A DNA stretch of 31,282 bases, from positions 1-31,282 of the forward strand of contig USCO01000011.1 of NCBI GenBank assembly GCA_900553135.1. Reading direction: 5' to 3'. The stretch comes from an uncultured Eubacteriales bacterium (GTDB taxonomy: Bacteria > Bacillota > Clostridia > Oscillospirales > Oscillospiraceae). The notes beneath the pieces were generated by a model. It was not told where the DNA came from. It saw only the letters and a list, made by a program, of their open reading frames with translations, and searched no databases. How positions within the stretch are numbered: the stretch's first letter is position 1; each line of letters opens with the position of its first letter. Position numbers and translations under genes: made by a program. Positions 20,433-28,827 of this stretch are shown one piece after another.

Positions 20433-22814
20433 ATGATGATCAAATATCCCATTCACAAGGTTGCCAAGGATTTTAAGAAAGGGTCCAAGGAGCTTCAGTC
20501 CAAGGAGATCATGGACGTCCTGACCCAATATGGACATCCCCCCAAGAACCACATGCAGCCTCTCAGCGACCAGGAGCTGTCCATTGTGTTTGAGTATCTC
20601 ACCCAGCACAACCAGGTGGACTCCATCCAGTCGATCTACGAGGATGTGTACCACGAGCCCGCCGCTGCCAAGCAGGCTCCTGCCCAGGCCCCCAAGCAGG
20701 GCCAGCAGAGCCCCAAGGCTCAGCCCGCTGCCCAGCAGCGTCCTCAGCAGCAGCAGACCCACAGCAAGCCCCAGGCGCAGCAGCAGCCTGCCGTTCAGCA
20801 GAGCGCTCCCCAGCAGCCCGCCTCCCGCATCCCCGCCAAGAAGGTGGTGGACACCCGCGGCGGCGGCGCGGTGAACCTGGATAAGTACGACGAGCGTCTG
20901 GAGTCCTTCACCGACCAGCGTCAGCAGGACCGGGGCGGCAAGGAGAAGTTCCAGAACCGCAACGCCCAGCGTCAGCGCGGCCGTCAGCAGGGCCCCGGCA
21001 ACAAGCGCCGCCAGGAGGAGCAGGACCGTCTGCGCCGCCTGCAGCTGGAGATCGCCAAGAAGGCCCCCGTCAAGGTGATGATCCCTGACGAGATCGGCGT
21101 GGGCGAGCTGGCCAGCCGCATGAAGAAGACCGGCGCCGAGGTGGTCAAGACCCTGATGAAGATGGGCGTCATGGCCTCCCTCAGCGAGATCATTGACTAC
21201 GACACCGCCGCTCTGGTGGCCATGGAACTGGGCTGCAAGGTGGAGAAGGAAGTCGTGGTTACCATTGAGGAGAAGCTCATCGACACCACCGAGGACAAGG
21301 AAGAGGATCTGGTCCCCCGCGCCCCCGTTGTGGTGGTCATGGGCCACGTCGACCACGGCAAGACCTCTCTGCTGGACTATATCCGCCACGCCAACGTGGT
21401 CTCCGGCGAGGCCGGCGGCATCACCCAGCACATCGGCGCCTACCAGGTGGATGTGAAGGGCAGCCCCGTCACCTTCCTGGACACCCCCGGCCACGAGGCC
21501 TTTACCGCCATGCGTGCCCGCGGCGCTATGATCACCGACGTGGCCATCCTGGTGGTGGCCGCCGACGACGGCATCATGCCCCAGACCGTGGAGTCCATCA
21601 ACCACGCCAAGGCCGCTGAGATCCCCATCATCGTGGCTGTGAACAAGATGGATAAGCCCACCGCCAACCCCGACCGCATCATGCAGCAGCTCACCGAGTA
21701 CGGCCTGGTGGCCGAGGAGTGGGGCGGCGACACCATCATCTGCCCCATCTCCGCCAAGACCGGCATGGGCATCGACAACCTGCTGGACATGGTGGTCCTC
21801 ACCGCCGAGATGCGGGAGCTGAAGGCCAACCCCAACCGCTCCGCTCACGGCGCCGTCATTGAGGCCCGTCTGGACCGCGGCCGCGGTCCTGTGGCCACTC
21901 TGCTGGTGCAGAACGGCACCCTGAATCAGGGCGACATCATCATCGCCGGCACCGCCGTGGGCCGTGTCCGCGCCATGACCAACGACAAGGGCCAGAAGGT
22001 CACTCAGGCCGGCCCCTCCGTCCCCGTGGAGATCATCGGCATGAGCGAAGTGCCCGGCGCCGGTGACGACTTCCACGCCGTGGCCGACGAGCGTATGGCC
22101 CGCGAGCTGGTGGAGCAGCGCAAGCACGAGCAGAAGAACGCCATGAACAACAACGTGGGCAAGGTCACCCTGGAGGATCTGTTCAGCCAGATCCAGGCCG
22201 GCGAGATGAAGAACCTGAACGTCATCGTCAAGGCCGACGTCCAGGGCTCCGCCGAGGCCGTGAAGGCTTCTCTGGAGAAGCTGTCCAACGAGGAGGTCCG
22301 GGTGCGGGTCATCCACTGTGCTGTTGGCGCCATCAGCGAGAGCGACGTCATGCTGGCCGGCACCTCCGGCGCCATCATCGTGGGCTTCAACGTCCGCCCC
22401 GATGCCAACGCCAAGGACACCGCCGCCCGCATGAAGGTTGACATGCGCATGTACCGGGTCATCTACGACGCCATCAACGAGGTGGAGGCCGCCATGAAGG
22501 GCATGCTCTCCCCCAAGTTCAAGGAAGTGGACCTGGGCCGCGCCGAGGTGCGCAACGTCTTCCGCATCACCGGCGTTGGCATGGTCGCCGGCTGCTACGT
22601 GCTGGACGGCAAGATGCAGCGCAACGCTCAGATGCGTCTGCTCCGGGACAACATCGTCATCTACGACGGTGCCATCGCCTCCCTGCAGCGCTTCAAGGAC
22701 AGCGTGAAGGAAGTTGCCGCCGGTTACGAGTGCGGTATCACCTTCGAGAAGTTCCAGGACATCAAAGAGGGCGACATCATCGAAGCCTTCATCATGGAAC
22801 AGATTCAGGTGTAA
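20433..22814 (+). CDS. infB: Translation initiation factor IF-2
   Basis: A 793-residue GTPase that brings initiator tRNA to the ribosome. The N-terminal part has a Gln/Pro/Ala-rich linker (about 75-145) and an IF2-N domain (about 210-265). The G domain has GHVDHGKTS (G1, about 305), GITQHIGAY, DTPGHEAF (G3), NKMDKP (G4) and SAKTGMG (G5). Beta-barrel and C-terminal tRNA-binding domains follow, ending IIEAFIMEQIQV. ATG 20433 and ATG 20436 are both possible starts. A second, diverged copy of the last 46 bp, including the stop, lies 225 bp downstream, so the present 3' end may have been replaced. Confidence 0.97.
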   Translation: MMIKYPIHKVAKDFKKGSKELQSKEIMDVLTQYGHPPKNHMQPLSDQELSIVFEYLTQHNQVDSIQSIYEDVYHEPAAAKQAPAQAPKQGQQSPKAQPAAQQRPQQQQTHSKPQAQQQPAVQQSAPQQPASRIPAKKVVDTRGGGAVNLDKYDERLESFTDQRQQDRGGKEKFQNRNAQRQRGRQQGPGNKRRQEEQDRLRRLQLEIAKKAPVKVMIPDEIGVGELASRMKKTGAEVVKTLMKMGVMASLSEIIDYDTAALVAMELGCKVEKEVVVTIEEKLIDTTEDKEEDLVPRAPVVVVMGHVDHGKTSLLDYIRHANVVSGEAGGITQHIGAYQVDVKGSPVTFLDTPGHEAFTAMRARGAMITDVAILVVAADDGIMPQTVESINHAKAAEIPIIVAVNKMDKPTANPDRIMQQLTEYGLVAEEWGGDTIICPISAKTGMGIDNLLDMVVLTAEMRELKANPNRSAHGAVIEARLDRGRGPVATLLVQNGTLNQGDIIIAGTAVGRVRAMTNDKGQKVTQAGPSVPVEIIGMSEVPGAGDDFHAVADERMARELVEQRKHEQKNAMNNNVGKVTLEDLFSQIQAGEMKNLNVIVKADVQGSAEAVKASLEKLSNEEVRVRVIHCAVGAISESDVMLAGTSGAIIVGFNVRPDANAKDTAARMKVDMRMYRVIYDAINEVEAAMKGMLSPKFKEVDLGRAEVRNVFRITGVGMVAGCYVLDGKMQRNAQMRLLRDNIVIYDGAIASLQRFKDSVKEVAAGYECGITFEKFQDIKEGDIIEAFIMEQIQV

Positions 22815-22993
22815 TCGCCCTGTAGTTGCTTGATCAGGCTTCCCCGGTCGCCCTCTGGGGCCCCATCCCCGATGGGGCGGCGCTTTGCGCCGTAAATTCG
22901 CAGCCGGAGGCGCAGAATTTGCGCAGGCGGAATTTATTTCCGCCAAGCTGTTTCTGTCCTCGGGGTCCCCATCGACCGCCAGGTTGATGGGGC
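22815..22993. mobile_element. Hairpin-rich inserted segment between two copies of the infB 3' end
   Basis: These 179 bp are not coding. They contain a series of hairpins: CCCCATC-ccc-GATGGGG (22861-22877), CGGCGC-ttt-GCGCCG (22878-22892), AAATTC...GAATTT with inner GCC/GGC (22894-22920), GGCGGAA-tttat-TTCCGCC (22926-22944) and an 11-bp stem from CCCCATC to GATGGGG (22967-22992). The first and last share the same seven-base arms, so the segment has inverted-repeat ends like a small non-autonomous element. Flanking copies of infB sequence suggest insertion at the gene end. Confidence 0.6.
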
Positions 22994-23039
22994 GGGCGAC
23001 ATTATTGAGGCCTTCATCATGGAGCAGATCCAGGTGTAA
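22994..23039 (+). repeat. Second copy of the infB 3' end (direct repeat of 22769-22814)
   Basis: It matches the last 46 bp of infB at 41 of 46 positions. All five differences are at third codon positions and leave GDIIEAFIMEQIQV and the TAA unchanged. Similarity ends abruptly after the stop. The downstream terminator hairpin follows this copy rather than the one fused to infB, so this may be the original gene end, now displaced. Confidence 0.92.
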
Positions 23040-23059
23040 TTCATACAGAACCCAACAAA

Positions 23060-23091
23060 CAGGGCGGGCGTTTTCGCCCGCCCTGCTGTTT
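23060..23091 (+). terminator. Intrinsic terminator-like hairpin before rbfA
   Basis: A perfect 11-bp stem CAGGGCGGGCG/CGCCCGCCCTG with loop TTTT is followed by CTGTTTT. The U-tract is interrupted, so some read-through into rbfA is likely. Confidence 0.75.
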
Positions 23092-23108
23092 TACAAGGAG
23101 GAATTTTT

Positions 23109-23501
23109 ATGGCTTCCAATCGTATTGGCCGCATCAACGAGGAGATCCAGCGGGAGCTGTCTTCCCTCATCTCCACCGTGAAGGACCCCCGGGTCACCGG
23201 CATGATCTCGGTGACTGCGGTGGAGACCACCCCCGACCTGAAGTACGCCAAGGTCTATATCAGCGTGCTGGACAAGAGCGACCGGGACCAGGTGCTCAAG
23301 GGCCTGAAGTCCGCCGGAGGCTATCTCCGCCGGGAGCTGGGCCGCACCCTGAACCTGCGCAACACCCCCCAGCTCTCCTTTGTGGGGGACGACTCCATCG
23401 ACCAGGGCGCCCACATTCTCAGCATGCTCCGGGACCCCAACGTGGTCAAGCCCGTCAACCCCGACAACCACTACGGCGAGGACGAGGAGGAAGAGGAATG
23501 A
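23109..23501 (+). CDS. rbfA: Ribosome-binding factor A
   Basis: A 130-residue KH-fold protein that binds 16S rRNA helix 1 during 30S maturation. RIGRINEEIQRELSSLI at the start, KDPRVTGMISVTAVETTPDLKYAKVYISVL in the middle and LRRELGRTLNLRNTPQLSFVGDDSID are typical. The C-terminus ends in an acidic run of Glu/Asp. AAGGAGG precedes the ATG, and the stop overlaps the nrnA start by 4 bp. Confidence 0.96.
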   Translation: MASNRIGRINEEIQRELSSLISTVKDPRVTGMISVTAVETTPDLKYAKVYISVLDKSDRDQVLKGLKSAGGYLRRELGRTLNLRNTPQLSFVGDDSIDQGAHILSMLRDPNVVKPVNPDNHYGEDEEEEE

Positions 23502-24454
23502 ACCTTTCCTACCAAGCCGCCGCGCAGTGGCTGCTGGACCACGACGGCTACCTCATTTTGACCCACGTGCGCCCCGACGGCGACACTGTGGGCTGCGCCG
23601 CCGCCCTGTGCACCGCGCTGCGGGAGCAGGGCAAGACGGCCTGGGTCCTGCCCAACCCCGAAACCACCGCCATCTTCACCCCCTATCTGGATGGCCTGCT
23701 GGCCCCCGAGGGCTACCAGCCCCAGACCGTGGTCAGCGTGGACATGGCCGCTCGGGGGCTGTTCCCGGAGAATGCCCAGTGCTACCTGGAGAAGGTGGAC
23801 CTGGCCTTTGACCACCACCCCTCCCAGGAGTTTTTTGCCCAGAACACCTGTCTGGACGCCCAGCGGGCGGCCTGCGGCGAGCTGATGTTCGACGTGATCC
23901 GCCAGTGGGGCCATGTCTCTCAGGCGGTGGCCCTGCCCCTCTATGTGGCGGTGTCCACCGACACGGGCTGCTTTGTCTACTCCAACACCTCCCCCGCCAC
24001 CCACGCCGTGGCCGCCGCCCTGCTGGCCACCGGCATCGACTTCTACCCCATCAACCGCCGCCACTTCCGCACCCGCTCCTTCAAGCGCCTGCAGCTGGAG
24101 AGCCTGCTCACCGCGGGCATGGAACTGCTGGATGATGGGCAGCTGGCCATCGTCACCCTGACTCTGGACATGATCGCCCAGGTGGGAGCCAAGGAGGAGG
24201 ACCTGGACGACATCTCCGCCTTTGTGGGCGGCGTGGAGGGGGTCCACACCGGCGTCACCATCCGGGAGCTGCGTCCCGGAGTGTGCAAGATCTCCCTGCG
24301 CACCGAGCCCGGCGAGCTCAACGCCAGCGCCGTCTGCGGCAAGCTGGGCGGCGGCGGCCACGCCGCCGCTGCCGGCGCCACGGTGGAGGGCGATCCCGCC
24401 TACACCCGCCAGGTGCTGGTGCAGGCCATCCGTCAGGTCCAGGCCGGACAGTAA
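23498..24454 (+). CDS. nrnA: DHH-family phosphoesterase NrnA (nanoRNase/pAp phosphatase)
   Basis: A 318-residue enzyme that degrades very short RNAs and dephosphorylates 3'-phosphoadenosine 5'-phosphate. The metal-binding motifs are visible: HVRPDGDTVGC (about residue 22), SVDMAA, and DHHPS (about 108). The DHHA1 substrate-binding motif GGGGHAAAAG lies near residue 285. It overlaps rbfA by 4 bp (ATGA), a standard arrangement in Firmicutes. In c-di-GMP-using bacteria NrnA-like enzymes can also clear pGpG, which is of interest given the riboswitch at 16.8 kb, but that is only a possibility. Confidence 0.92.
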   Translation: MNLSYQAAAQWLLDHDGYLILTHVRPDGDTVGCAAALCTALREQGKTAWVLPNPETTAIFTPYLDGLLAPEGYQPQTVVSVDMAARGLFPENAQCYLEKVDLAFDHHPSQEFFAQNTCLDAQRAACGELMFDVIRQWGHVSQAVALPLYVAVSTDTGCFVYSNTSPATHAVAAALLATGIDFYPINRRHFRTRSFKRLQLESLLTAGMELLDDGQLAIVTLTLDMIAQVGAKEEDLDDISAFVGGVEGVHTGVTIRELRPGVCKISLRTEPGELNASAVCGKLGGGGHAAAAGATVEGDPAYTRQVLVQAIRQVQAGQ

Positions 24455-24466
24455 CAGGAGGGACCC

Positions 24467-25336
24467 ATGGCAAACGGCATCATCATCATCGACAAGCCCG
24501 CCGACTGGACCAGCATGGACGTGTGCGCCCGCCTGCGCCGCTGCCTCAGTGAGCGGCGTATCGGCCACGCGGGCACCCTGGACCCCATGGCCACGGGGGT
24601 CCTCCCCGTGTTCGTGGGCCGGGCCACCCGGGCGGTGGAATTTGCCAGCGAGGGAGAAAAGGAATATCTGGCCGGCCTGCGCCTGGGCCAGGTCACCGAC
24701 ACCCAGGACACCTCGGGCCGGGTGCTGGAGGAGCACCCCGTTTCGGTGACCCGGGAGGAGCTGGAGGCCGCCCTGACTCCCTTCCGGGGCCCCATCCAGC
24801 AGGTCCCTCCCATGTATTCCGCCATTAAAATCAACGGAAAAAAGCTCTATGAACTGGCCCGCAAGGGCAAGGAGGTAGAGCGCAAGCCCCGCCCTGTCAC
24901 CATCCATTCCCTGACGGTGGAGCAGCAGCTCAGCGAGACCGACTACCTCATCCGGGTGCGCTGCTCCAAGGGGACCTATGTGCGCACCCTGTGCCACGAC
25001 ATCGGCGCGGCCCTGGGCTGCGGGGGCACCATGTTCTCCCTGCGGCGGACCATGGCGGCGGGCTTCTCCCTGGAGCAGGCCATCCCCCTGGAGGAGGTGC
25101 TCCAGCACTCCGATCCCGCCTCCCTGCTGCTGGGGGTGGACTCCTACTTTTCCGGCCGTCCCTCCCTGGTCCTCACCCCCCAGCGGGAGAAAAAGGTACG
25201 CAACGGCATGACCATCCCCTTCCCCGACGCCCCCGACGGAGAATACCGGGTCTACAGCGAAAGCCGGGAGTTTTTGGCCCTGAGCCGGGTGTCCGGCGGA
25301 AAATTGACCACCATCAAGAGCTTTTTTGAGGTATAA
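24467..25336 (+). CDS. truB: tRNA pseudouridine-55 synthase TruB
   Basis: A 289-residue enzyme that makes the universal pseudouridine 55 in the tRNA T-loop. Motif I is IIIIDKPADWTS. Motif II is GHAGTLDPMATGVLPV, holding the catalytic Asp near residue 39. YLAGLRLGQVTDTQD, PPMYSAIKINGKKLYELAR and RVRCSKGTYVRTLCHD complete the fold, and a short PUA-like C-terminal part follows. GGAGGG precedes ATG 24467, 12 bp after nrnA. Its 3' end contains the TTG codon that begins a longer but unused frame of ribF. Confidence 0.97.
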   Translation: MANGIIIIDKPADWTSMDVCARLRRCLSERRIGHAGTLDPMATGVLPVFVGRATRAVEFASEGEKEYLAGLRLGQVTDTQDTSGRVLEEHPVSVTREELEAALTPFRGPIQQVPPMYSAIKINGKKLYELARKGKEVERKPRPVTIHSLTVEQQLSETDYLIRVRCSKGTYVRTLCHDIGAALGCGGTMFSLRRTMAAGFSLEQAIPLEEVLQHSDPASLLLGVDSYFSGRPSLVLTPQREKKVRNGMTIPFPDAPDGEYRVYSESREFLALSRVSGGKLTTIKSFFEV

Positions 25337-25349
25337 GGAGAGAACCGCT

Positions 25350-26258
25350 TTGAGTGAACAAAAACGCGTCATTGCCCTGGGCTTTTTCGACGGGGTACAC
25401 AAGGGACACGGCGCCCTGCTGAGCACCGTGAAGCGCCGGGCCGCGGAGCTGAACGCCACCGCCTGTGCCTTCACCTTTGACCGCAGCCCTACCGCCGCCA
25501 TCACCGGCCACGAGGTCCCTCTGCTCAGCTCTGTGGAGGACCGCATCGGCCTGATGCAGAATTATTACGGCATCCAGGATGTGATCGTCTCCAGCTTTGA
25601 CGGGATGATGCGCATGGACTGGAAGGACTTTATTACCCAGTACCTGGTGAAGGAGCTGGGCGTGGTCCATGTGGTGGCCGGACACGACTTCCACTTCGGC
25701 TACATGGGCAAGGGCAACCCCCAGCGCCTGCTGGCCGTGTGCCGGGAGCTGGGCGTGGGCTGCGACATCATCGGCAAGATCGAACAGGAGGGCATCACCA
25801 TCTCCTCCACCTATATCCGTACCCTCATCGCCCAGGGGGAGATGGACCGGGCCGTTTCCTTCCTGGGACACCCCCATGTCCTCACCAACCGGGTCACCCA
25901 CGGCAAGAAGATCGGCTCTTCCTCTCTGGGCTTCCCCACGGTGAACCTGCGCATCCCGCCCCACGTCATCGTCCCCGCCTTCGGCGTGTACGCCACCCGG
26001 GTGGTGGTGGACGGCAAGAGCCACATGGCCGCCACCAATGTGGGGGTCCGTCCCACGGTGGAGGACAACGACGGCCGGGTCACGGTGGAGGGATTTATTC
26101 TGGACTTTGACGGCGACCTCTACGGCAAGGAGCTGCGCATGGAGTTTTACCACCGCCTGCGTGGCGAGCAGAAGTTCCCCTCCCTCCAGGCTCTCTCCGA
26201 CGAGATCCGCCGCAACGCCCAGCAGACCCGGGACTACTTCGCCGCCCTGGAGGAGTAA
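25350..26258 (+). CDS. ribF: Bifunctional riboflavin kinase/FMN adenylyltransferase
   Basis: A 302-residue enzyme that turns riboflavin into FMN and then FAD. The N-terminal adenylyltransferase domain shows GFFDGVHKGH (about residue 11), the VAGHDFHFGYMGKGN turn and ISSTYIRTLI (about 150). The C-terminal flavokinase domain shows GKKIGSSSLGFPTVNL and MAATNVGVRPTV. The start is probably TTG 25350, 9 bp after AAGGAG; an upstream in-frame TTG at 25326 lies before that site. It starts 13 bp after the truB stop, and truB-ribF adjacency is conserved in Firmicutes. Confidence 0.95.
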   Translation: MSEQKRVIALGFFDGVHKGHGALLSTVKRRAAELNATACAFTFDRSPTAAITGHEVPLLSSVEDRIGLMQNYYGIQDVIVSSFDGMMRMDWKDFITQYLVKELGVVHVVAGHDFHFGYMGKGNPQRLLAVCRELGVGCDIIGKIEQEGITISSTYIRTLIAQGEMDRAVSFLGHPHVLTNRVTHGKKIGSSSLGFPTVNLRIPPHVIVPAFGVYATRVVVDGKSHMAATNVGVRPTVEDNDGRVTVEGFILDFDGDLYGKELRMEFYHRLRGEQKFPSLQALSDEIRRNAQQTRDYFAALEE

Positions 26259-26302
26259 CCCCCGGCAAGTCATCCATTCCCCAAGGAAAGGACCGAAGTT
26301 CT

Positions 26303-27658
26303 ATGCGTTCTCATCTGGAACATAAACGTTATGACCGGATGTATCTGTTTTTCTGGTTCTACACCGCGGCGCTGGTCCTGGCCAGCCTGGTGCTGGAGCC
26401 CCCTCAGGACCTGCTGGAGGGCCTGAAAACCATCGTATGTACCGAGGACGCCCTCATCACCGACTATGTCCTCATCGCGGGCCCAGGGCCGGCTCTGATG
26501 AACTCTGCCCTGGTCACCGCCATCACCCTGCTCATTCTGCGCCGCAGCGGGGAACCCTTCAACGGCTTCTCCCTGGTCATCGTGGGCCTGATGTCGGGCT
26601 TCTCCCTGTTCGGCAAGAATTTTGTCAATATCTGGCCCATTCTTCTGGGCACCTGGCTGTACGCCAAAAGCCGCAAGGAGCATTTTGGCAAGTACGCCCC
26701 CGTGGGCCTGCTGGCCACTGCCCTGGCCCCTGCGGTCAGCTACATCGCCGTGGACAACGGCTGGGGCAATCTGCCCACCGCCATCCTCACCGGCGCGGTC
26801 ATCGGCTTTATCATGCCCCCCCTGTCGGCCTACACCTACAAGATCCAAAACGGCATGAACCTCTATAACGTGGGCTTTGCCTGCGGACTGGTGGCCTTTA
26901 TTCTGGTCCCCCTCATCAGCTCCATGGGTGCCAATCCCACCACCCAGTACCACTGGGCCAGCGGCTACAACCTGCCCTTCGGCCTGGCCCTGGGGATTTT
27001 GTGCCTGTTTCTCATCTTCGCCGGATTCTTCCTGTGCAAGCAGCCCGTCTGGGCGGTGTGGGCGGGCTACCGACGGCTGCTGAAGACCAGCGGCCGGGCC
27101 CCCAGCGACTATCTGCGCATGTTCGGCGCGGCCCCCGTGCTGGTGAATACCGGCATCAACGGTCTCATCGGCATGGCCTTCGTCCTCAGCGGCGGCGGCG
27201 ACCTGAACGGCCCCACCGTGGGCGGCATCCTCACCATCATGGGCTTCTCCGCCTTCGGCAAACACGCCTTCAACATCGTGCCGGTCATGGCGGGCGTGTT
27301 CCTGGGCAGCGTGGTGATGCACTGGTCTCTGGATAATTCGGCGGTGCAGCTGGCCTGTCTGTTCTGCACCACCCTGGCCCCCATCTCAGGCTACTTCGGC
27401 TGGCCCTTCGGCGTGCTGGCCGGGTTTATCCACTCCTCGGTGGTGCTGTACACCGGCGGCCCGGTGGCCGGAATGAACCTGTACAACAACGGTTTCTCCG
27501 GCGGCCTGGTGGCCACGGTGCTCTATCCCGTCATCATTGCGGTGTTCCGCCACCGCAAGCCCACCCTGGAGGACCGGGACTACTTCGATCCCCAGGAGCA
27601 TGACGAGCCCGTCACCCCTCCGGCTCCCCATCAGCTCACCGAAGAAAAAGACGTATAA
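26303..27658 (+). CDS. DUF1576 polytopic membrane protein with two-fold repeat
   Basis: A 451-residue protein with about ten or eleven membrane segments, matching what I recall of the DUF1576 family; no function is known. It has an internal duplication: FNGFSLVIVGLMSGFSLFGKNFVNIWP (about 75-100) resembles LNGPTVGGILTIMGFSAFGKHAFNIVP (about 295-320), and GMNLYNVGFACGLVA (about 185) resembles GMNLYNNGFSGGLVA (about 392). Paired repeats like this are common in transporters. AAAGGA precedes ATG 26303. It starts 44 bp after ribF with no terminator between and may be read from the same transcript. Confidence 0.82.
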   Translation: MRSHLEHKRYDRMYLFFWFYTAALVLASLVLEPPQDLLEGLKTIVCTEDALITDYVLIAGPGPALMNSALVTAITLLILRRSGEPFNGFSLVIVGLMSGFSLFGKNFVNIWPILLGTWLYAKSRKEHFGKYAPVGLLATALAPAVSYIAVDNGWGNLPTAILTGAVIGFIMPPLSAYTYKIQNGMNLYNVGFACGLVAFILVPLISSMGANPTTQYHWASGYNLPFGLALGILCLFLIFAGFFLCKQPVWAVWAGYRRLLKTSGRAPSDYLRMFGAAPVLVNTGINGLIGMAFVLSGGGDLNGPTVGGILTIMGFSAFGKHAFNIVPVMAGVFLGSVVMHWSLDNSAVQLACLFCTTLAPISGYFGWPFGVLAGFIHSSVVLYTGGPVAGMNLYNNGFSGGLVATVLYPVIIAVFRHRKPTLEDRDYFDPQEHDEPVTPPAPHQLTEEKDV

Positions 27659-27663
27659 AAAAT

Positions 27664-27692
27664 CCGCACGGATTCTTCCGTGCGGTTTTTTT
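27664..27692 (+). terminator. Bidirectional terminator
   Basis: The stem CCGCACGG/CCGTGCGG (27664-27671 with 27678-27685) has seven T's after it and A's before it, so it serves both the plus-strand DUF1576 gene and the minus-strand glycosyltransferase, whose stop codon overlaps the T-run. Confidence 0.93.
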
Positions 27693-28770
27693 ATGTCTCC
27701 AGCTTCTCCATCAGCCGGACATTGTCCCGCAGGCGGGCATTGCCCGGCTCAAGCTCCAGGGCTTTTCTGGCCGCCGCCAGGGCCTGCTCCAGCTCCCCGG
27801 TGTGATACAGGGCCAGGGCCCGTAAATCCCAGGGCAGGCTGCCCCAGGCCTGGGCCTGACAGATATAGGTCTCGGGTCGCTTTTCGATAGCCAGGGCCCG
27901 GCCGGTGAACCAGCGCACCCCCTCCCAGTCCTCCCGCCGGTAGCACAGCATGGCCAGATCCACCCAGGGTTCCCGCAGGTGGGGGGCCTCGGCAATGGCG
28001 CGGAGATACCAGCTCTCCGCCTCCCCCGTCTCCCCCAGCTGCTCATAGGCACACCCCAGATACCGCATGGAGGCCGCCCGCTCATCCCGCCAAGTAGCGC
28101 TGGGCAGGGCCAGGTGGGCCTTCAGGGTGCAGATACACTCCTCCCACCGGCCGCGAAACAGGTATTCCCGCCCCAGGTAGTGGAGATTTCGGTCATCCTG
28201 TGGGGCTTCCCGTACGGAAAGCTCCAACAGCTCCAAATACTGCGCCCGGGATTTGCTGGGGTCGGGGTGGTGATCCAGCTGGACCCCCTCCACCCGGACA
28301 AAGGGCCCCGGCTCCCCCTCTCCCACCCACTCCAACACCTCGTGGACCGGGTGGACCCAGCGGTAGCCCCGGCGGGCGTGGATCTTTTCGTACCAGAATA
28401 CCACGCCTTCCGAGCCGTCGGGGTTGAAGCTCCAGGTGTAGCGGTAGCGGGCCTGCCCCGTTCCCGGGCGCCAGGCCGCCTCCAGCGCCCTTCGCCAGCC
28501 GGGGTGGAACACCTCGTCCAGATCGGTACACACGCAGATGTCCACATCCTGGGGCACCAATTCCAGAGAGCGGTTGCGGGCCGTGTCAAAGCGCCAGGGG
28601 GTGATCTCCTCCCGGGTCACCTGAGCGCCCCGCTCCCGCAGCAGTTTCACCGTGTCATCGGTAGAGCCCGTGTCCAGCACCACGATCTGGTCGGCCTCCC
28701 CCATGGAATCCATCCACCGCCGGACAAACTGCGCTTCATTTTTGCAGATCGCGTAGACGCATACCTTCAT
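27691..28770 (-). CDS. Family 2 glycosyltransferase with C-terminal TPR repeats
   Basis: A 359-residue cytoplasmic glycosyltransferase. The N-terminal GT-A domain (about 1-170) begins MKVCVYAICKNEAQFVRRW and has VVLDTGSTDDTV. A metal-binding DxD-type motif CTDLDEVF lies near residue 85. The C-terminal half carries TPR-like helices (LGREYLFRGRWEECI, LGCAYEQLGETGEAESWYLRAI, ALYHTGELEQALAAARKALELEPGN). GGAGGGG precedes the ATG. It lies 57 bp after a collagen-like protein on the same strand, an arrangement seen for glycosyltransferases that decorate BclA-type exosporium proteins, so the collagen threonines are the likely acceptor. The sugar is unknown. Confidence 0.9.
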   Translation of the reverse strand: MKVCVYAICKNEAQFVRRWMDSMGEADQIVVLDTGSTDDTVKLLRERGAQVTREEITPWRFDTARNRSLELVPQDVDICVCTDLDEVFHPGWRRALEAAWRPGTGQARYRYTWSFNPDGSEGVVFWYEKIHARRGYRWVHPVHEVLEWVGEGEPGPFVRVEGVQLDHHPDPSKSRAQYLELLELSVREAPQDDRNLHYLGREYLFRGRWEECICTLKAHLALPSATWRDERAASMRYLGCAYEQLGETGEAESWYLRAIAEAPHLREPWVDLAMLCYRREDWEGVRWFTGRALAIEKRPETYICQAQAWGSLPWDLRALALYHTGELEQALAAARKALELEPGNARLRDNVRLMEKLET

Positions 28771-28790
28771 CCGTTCCCCTCCTCACCGGC

Positions 28791-28821
28791 CGCACCCGGC
28801 CCTGTGGTTGGGCCGGGTGCG
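28791..28821 (-). other. Intercistronic 12-bp hairpin between collagen-like and glycosyltransferase genes
   Basis: CGCACCCGGCCC and GGGCCGGGTGCG pair perfectly across a 7-base loop. On the minus strand the T-run comes before rather than after the stem, so it is not a normal terminator. It may stabilise the upstream message or lower expression of the glycosyltransferase. Confidence 0.7.
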
Positions 28822-28827
28822 AAAAAA

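Noticed and set aside
22861..22992. An intrinsic terminator for infB within the hairpin-rich segment
   Set aside because: None of the hairpins is followed by a T-run; the plausible terminator is the 11-bp stem at 23060.
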